Assembly: GCF_000337535.1 (NCBI RefSeq)
Contig: NZ_AOIP01000015.1
Coordinates: 213,112 to 277,111, forward strand
Source of the DNA: Natrialba aegyptia DSM 13077
GTDB taxonomy: Archaea; Halobacteriota; Halobacteria; Halobacteriales; Natrialbaceae
DNA length: 64,000 bases
Reading direction: 5' to 3'
The number at the start of each line of letters is the position of its first letter. The stretch's first letter is position 1. A program made the position numbers and the translations under genes. The notes below the pieces were generated by a model. The model saw only the letters and a list, made by a program, of their open reading frames with translations. It was not told where the DNA came from and made no database searches. This document shows positions 60,300 to 64,000 of the stretch, piece after piece.

Positions 60300-60662
60300 A
60301 TGCTCGGTGTAGCGTCGCTGGTGCTCGGTCTGCTCGTAATCGTCCTGTTCGCGTCGTGGGTCGTGCGGCGGGTTCGTGGCCCGGGCGGCTCGGCCGCTCA
60401 ACGGAACTCGTGGGAAAGCCATAGGGAAGCCCAACAGCGCGAGCCGCCGGTCGAGATCGGCGACGAACGCGAGGTCGCGATTCAGGAGTTTTCCGAACAC
60501 CACACGGGCGAGCGCCAGGCGGTCTGCAAGATCGAGGGCTTCGTCGTCTTCGTCGAGGACGTGCCCGCCCGCTGCGAGCCGACGGACGTGATCCGGATTT
60601 CGATTCTCTCGTTCAACCGGGGGCACACGTCGGCGACGGCGCAGTACGTCGGTGGCGCATAA
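60300..60662 (+). CDS. Membrane-anchored TRAM-domain protein
   Basis: A single N-terminal TM helix (about residues 4-23, ending with the basic stop VVRRVRG) is followed by a linker and a C-terminal TRAM domain (about 50-115): VEIGDEREVAIQEFSEHHTGERQAVCKIEGFVVFVEDVP and DVIRISILSFNRGHTSATAQYV. TRAM domains bind RNA, often tRNA. Soluble TRAM proteins are common in archaea, whereas the membrane anchor here is unusual. It sits between tgtA (48-base gap) and arcS (63-base gap) in the same direction, which suggests a role in tRNA handling. Confidence 0.85.
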   Translation: MLGVASLVLGLLVIVLFASWVVRRVRGPGGSAAQRNSWESHREAQQREPPVEIGDEREVAIQEFSEHHTGERQAVCKIEGFVVFVEDVPARCEPTDVIRISILSFNRGHTSATAQYVGGA

Positions 60663-60725
60663 CACGACACACAGCCGGCGACCGACACCGACAGCCTCTT
60701 TCACGCTCCCCCGCCCAGTTCTGGT

Positions 60726-62510
60726 ATGACCGAGTACTTCGAAGTCCACGAGCGCGACGGGGCCGCGCGCGTGGGTGAACTCCGCCTCGATTTCGAGGCT
60801 GCCGGTTCGGACCCCGACCGCAAGCCACCCCGAACGACCCCCGCGCTCGTCGACGACGTACTCGAGGACGCGGGTTCGCTCTGGTCTGCCGACCGCGAAC
60901 TTCCCGCCGGCGACGACTCGCAACTCACCGTCCTCCCCCACCGGGCGTTTCCCGGCGGCACCGCCGAGGAGGTTCAGGAGTCGTTCGCCGTCGACTACCC
61001 GGACGTGGACTACCCGAGCGTCGCAGTGGTCTCGAGCGAGAGTTCCGCGGACCACGGCACCGATGCCTACGCGGTCTCGGACGTGCAATCGTTCACCGGC
61101 CACGGTGCCGGACTCGTCGAGGCCGTCGTCGACGTTCGAAGCGAGATTCCGACCGACACCGCACTGTTCTTCTCCGGCGCGGCCACGCCGCGAAACGTCG
61201 CCCTGCTCGCCTACGCCGGCGTCGACCTCTTCGATCGCACCGCCGCCGTCGTGAAGGGCACCGAAGGCCGGTACCTGACGACCGACGACGCCTACTTCCT
61301 CGAAGACCTCGAGGAACTGCCTTGTTCCTGTCCCGCCTGCCAGCAGCCCCGCGACGAGTTCACCCGCGAGGACTGCGTCGAGCACAACGTCAACGCGCTC
61401 GAAGCGGAGCTGGGAATCGTCCGCCGGCGGATTCGCGACGGCCGCCTGCGCGACTACGTCGAGGGGCAGGCCCGCCAGGACCAGTGGCTCACCGCCGCGA
61501 TGCGCGAACTCGATTCGCAGTGGGGCTACCTGGAGGAGCGGACGCCGATCCTCCGAGACGCGCAAATCGATGCGGCGACCGAGGACACCCTCCGTCGGGT
61601 CGAGATCCAGCGCTACGCCGACCGCGTCACGACGCGGTACCGCAACCGCTTCGACAACCCGCTCGTGTTGGTGCCCTGTTCCGCGGCGAAACCCTACAGC
61701 GAGTCCCAGAGCCACCGCCAGTTCCACGACGCCATCCAGTGGCGCGCCCACCTCGTCTCGATGACCAGCCCCATCGGCGTCGTGCCGCAAGAACTCGAGA
61801 CGACCTATCCGGCCCAGCACTACGACACCGTCGTCACCGGGCGCTGGTCCGAGGACGAAAAGCAGTTCGTCAGCGCGGTGCTCCGGCGCTATCTCGAGCG
61901 CAACGACTACCCGCGGATCATCGCTCACGTTCCCGACGAAGGGTATCGGGACATCGTCGGCCGCGTCGAGGACGAACTCGACCTCGACGTGACCTACACC
62001 GTCGCGGAACACCCCACGGACGACGAGTCACTCGCGAACCTCAGCGAGGCACTCGCGGGCGAACTCAAGTACTCGAAGCGCGAGCGCGAGCACAACACCG
62101 TCCGCGCCATCGCCGACTACCTGCTCGGCGACGGAGCCGGCGACGAACTCTTCGCCGACATCCAGACCACCAGCCGCTACCCGAAGATCCAGGTCCGCGA
62201 CCGCGAGGATACCCAGCTCGCGACGATGGTGCCCCAGTACGGGACCCTCTCCTTTACCCTCGCGGGTGCCCGCCGGTGGGTCGACAGCGATGCGCCGGTC
62301 AAGCGCGTCGAAATCGACGGCTTCGTTCCTCACGGCAGCGTGCTCGCGCCGGGTATCGTCGACGCCGACGAAGATATTCGCGTCGGCGACGAGGTCGTCG
62401 TCGAGGGACCGAAGGCGTTCGGCGTCGGCCGCGCCGAGATGTTCGGCCGCGAGATGGCCGAGAGTTCACGCGGCGTCGCCTGCGAGATTCGCCACGTCGA
62501 AGAGAAGTGA
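60726..62510 (+). CDS. arcS: Archaeosine synthase ArcS
   Basis: ArcS attaches lysine to preQ0-15 in tRNA, and RaSEA then completes archaeosine. The N-terminal half is a TGT relative lacking the catalytic Asp loop but keeping the zinc-type CSCPACQQP segment. The core motif LVPCSAAKPYSESQSHRQFHDAI, then TTYPAQHYDTV, marks the ArcS-specific domain. A PUA domain closes the protein (VKRVEIDGFVPHGSVLAPGIVDADEDIRVGDEV). The length of 594 residues is normal. With tgtA and RaSEA in the same window, the pathway on tRNA is complete. Confidence 0.94.
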   Translation: MTEYFEVHERDGAARVGELRLDFEAAGSDPDRKPPRTTPALVDDVLEDAGSLWSADRELPAGDDSQLTVLPHRAFPGGTAEEVQESFAVDYPDVDYPSVAVVSSESSADHGTDAYAVSDVQSFTGHGAGLVEAVVDVRSEIPTDTALFFSGAATPRNVALLAYAGVDLFDRTAAVVKGTEGRYLTTDDAYFLEDLEELPCSCPACQQPRDEFTREDCVEHNVNALEAELGIVRRRIRDGRLRDYVEGQARQDQWLTAAMRELDSQWGYLEERTPILRDAQIDAATEDTLRRVEIQRYADRVTTRYRNRFDNPLVLVPCSAAKPYSESQSHRQFHDAIQWRAHLVSMTSPIGVVPQELETTYPAQHYDTVVTGRWSEDEKQFVSAVLRRYLERNDYPRIIAHVPDEGYRDIVGRVEDELDLDVTYTVAEHPTDDESLANLSEALAGELKYSKREREHNTVRAIADYLLGDGAGDELFADIQTTSRYPKIQVRDREDTQLATMVPQYGTLSFTLAGARRWVDSDAPVKRVEIDGFVPHGSVLAPGIVDADEDIRVGDEVVVEGPKAFGVGRAEMFGREMAESSRGVACEIRHVEEK

Positions 62511-62792
62511 GTAGGGTCCTTCATCTGTTGGCCTTTGAGGGCTCAGCCACGAAGTCCGCTCGGAAGAAATTAGAGAGCAGTTCGGAGTTCCTTCACAGTT
62601 TGACTGAGCAGGGGATTCGCGGCTCAGTAGCGAAAGGGACAAACGGGCTGTCGCGCTGCGTCTACACGTGACCGAGATGGGAGAAATAGCAGATCGGAAG
62701 TGGTCGGTTCATCCGAGAGACCGCCTGATGGCTGTCACAATTGGGTGCTGGTCACCCGCTTCTCCGTGGCGTTATCCGCCGACCGAGGCGGA
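62511..62792. other. Spacer of lower GC with a possible gene remnant
   Basis: From about 62515 to 62740 the base and codon composition is less GC-rich than the flanks. One plus-strand frame is open to TGA at 62669-62671 and reads like a peptide tail (HLLAFEGSATKSARKKLES...). I could not match it to a transposase or other family. It converges on the minus-strand PQQ-propeller gene. No terminal inverted repeats were found by eye. Confidence 0.35.
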
Positions 62793-63950
62793 TCACTCGC
62801 GTAAGGCGACGATGTGATTGTCGGCCGTCGACGCGTACAGCGTCGAGTCCGCAGCGGCGAATCGGGCGGTTCCGATCGTGTCTCGCTCCCAGAGACGTTC
62901 GCCGGATTCGGCGTCCATCGCGGTCAGCGGATACCCGGCGTACACCGTTCCGTCGGCGACGATCGCGCCGGCAGCCCCGCTCACGCCGGCGGTCCATCGT
63001 CGACTCCCGTCGGGCCGCATCGCGAGGAGTTCCCTGTTACTCGTCGCGATCGGCGCGACGATCGGTCCGTTCTCGGCAACGGTGATCGCGAACGACCCGT
63101 AATCGAGTTCAACTCTGTGTTGTGTCTCTCCGTCGGCGTCGTAGACAACCACGTCTCCGCCGTCGGCGGGAGGCTGGTACTGTGAAACGTAGATCAGTTC
63201 CTCTGCGATCGTTGGATGACGCGATTCGGTGGGGTTCTGACTCTGGACGCGCCAGCGTTCCGCGAGCGTTCGGCCCTCTCCCTCGTAGCTGGCGAGGATC
63301 CCGGAAAAGGCTGCGTACAGCATGCCGTTGGCAGCCGCCATGTTTCGGACCCACGTCTCGCGCTCGCGGACGATTTGACCTGTGTCTGCGTGGAGCGTCC
63401 AGTACCGATCCCGACCCGCGACGAACACGTAGCCGTTCTGCTCGTGAATACCCGTGATTTGGCTCGGTACGGTGGCTCGCCACTGCTCGTCTCCTGTGGG
63501 TGAACGCGCGACGAGCTCCGATTCTTGGAGCCCCCAGTGTAGGTGGTACAGGCGTCCATCGACGTACTTCAGCCCGGAAGCGCCGTCGGTATCGTGCTCC
63601 CACTGGTGCGTTCCGTCGGCGGCGTCGAGCGCCACCAGACGGTACCGTGTCGAGACGTACACTGTCCCGTTGGCGACGACGAGCGACCCGTCACCGAGCC
63701 GGTTGTCGAGGTCGTACCGCCAGTCGATCTCGGGTTCGGTTCGTGGTGGTGTTGCGTGCGGATTGTACCGGCGCTTCGCAGGGCCGTAGTCGTCTTCGGC
63801 CCACGTTCCTGGCCCGGGACGCCAGTCGGGGTCAACGCGGCGCTCCGGGGTACTGCGGCGCACATCTCCGAGGCGTTCCCGAGCCGTAGTACAGCCAGCG
63901 AGACCGACGGTCGCGGAGGATGCGGCCACGAGGACCTGGCGACGACGCAT
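62793..63950 (-). CDS. PQQ-like beta-propeller lipoprotein
   Basis: The Tat signal MRRRQVLVAASSATVGLAGC has its lipobox Cys at residue 20. The mature part has repeated blade motifs of the PQQ-binding type: VVANGTVYVSTRYRLVALDAADGTHQWEH, YVFVAGRDRYWTLHADTGQIVRE, VADGTVYAGYPLTAMDAESGERLWER. About eight blades fit into 385 residues. It resembles BamB/PQQ-dehydrogenase propellers, but haloarchaeal members may be PQQ-free scaffolds or sensors. The ATG at 63950 is used; a GTG at 63959 is in frame. TATA-like CTAAATATTTGG (63982-63993) lies upstream. Confidence 0.85.
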   Translation of the reverse strand: MRRRQVLVAASSATVGLAGCTTARERLGDVRRSTPERRVDPDWRPGPGTWAEDDYGPAKRRYNPHATPPRTEPEIDWRYDLDNRLGDGSLVVANGTVYVSTRYRLVALDAADGTHQWEHDTDGASGLKYVDGRLYHLHWGLQESELVARSPTGDEQWRATVPSQITGIHEQNGYVFVAGRDRYWTLHADTGQIVRERETWVRNMAAANGMLYAAFSGILASYEGEGRTLAERWRVQSQNPTESRHPTIAEELIYVSQYQPPADGGDVVVYDADGETQHRVELDYGSFAITVAENGPIVAPIATSNRELLAMRPDGSRRWTAGVSGAAGAIVADGTVYAGYPLTAMDAESGERLWERDTIGTARFAAADSTLYASTADNHIVALRE

Positions 63951-64000
63951 GGAAGGCACGGTAGATGCTCACTCCGCCACACTAAATATTTGGTGACTGT

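Noticed and set aside
61322-62671. Long plus-strand ORF inside arcS running past its stop
   Set aside because: The first 1.2 kb is an Arg/Pro-rich shadow of arcS. Only the tail after 62510 is not explained, and it is noted separately.
1-64000. CRISPR array or complete insertion sequence
   Set aside because: No regularly spaced identical repeats with spacers, no transposase and no paired terminal inverted repeats were found; the tandem repeats present are short and lack unique spacers.

Overview
The window is ordinary chromosome from an extremely halophilic archaeon (class Halobacteria; a Natrialba/Haloterrigena-type relative is my guess, not shown). The proteins are strongly acidic and the DNA is GC-rich. 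Many genes start 25-32 bases after an AT-rich TATA element and have no leader. The gene set includes two CetZ tubulins, split FO synthase (CofG and CofH), archaeosine enzymes, MfnA and small haloarchaeal zinc-finger proteins. I found no rRNA, tRNA, CRISPR array or intact insertion sequence.

Layout. 0-9.9 kb: duplicated-domain lipoprotein, phosphoribosyltransferase, trypsin-fold protease, thiC, PhzF-like isomerase, ppsA, mfnA. 10-20.7 kb: metG, pyk, small membrane and lipoproteins, DUF892, a cyclase, a Dph6-like ligase, a DUF373 membrane protein and an SppA protease. 20.9-33.8 kb: coiled-coil protein, a CetZ2-like tubulin, sugar-nucleotide and phosphoesterase enzymes, PfkB kinase, GT2 glycosyltransferase, Nudix hydrolase, creatininase-family amidohydrolase, FAD oxidoreductase and a stand-alone RAM domain. 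33.9-43.1 kb: tmk, CetZ1, then cofC-cofG and cofH with a second SppA and its DUF4350 partner between them. 43.3-47.9 kb: purC, purU, purS and purQ. 47.9-63.9 kb: archaeosine RaSEA, aldehyde:ferredoxin oxidoreductase, an ABC exporter, AzlCD, a SAMP3/MoaD-like protein, PadR regulator, tgtA, TRAM protein, arcS and a PQQ-propeller lipoprotein.

The genes form several metabolic sets. PEP/pyruvate metabolism is represented by ppsA and pyk, and pyk has a TrmB-like operator. F420 synthesis is represented by cofC, cofG, cofH and possibly the creatininase-family gene. Purine synthesis is represented by purC, U, S and Q. The archaeosine-15 pathway is complete with tgtA, arcS and RaSEA. Tungsto/molybdopterin functions are represented by aor, a MoaD-related C-terminal domain protein and a MoaD/SAMP.

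The most unusual DNA-level signals are: (i) the octamer GAGTTCAG/CTGAACTC, 37 copies counted by hand, in genes and spacers alike; (ii) degenerate tandem repeats in several spacers, including a 13-unit hexamer array touching a TATA box and repeats that copy the stop-codon region of cofH and tmk; (iii) mini-ORFs ending in GTGA overlaps at the purC and purQ starts. At the protein level, a SAMP3/MoaD-like protein has its essential Gly-Gly masked by six extra residues.
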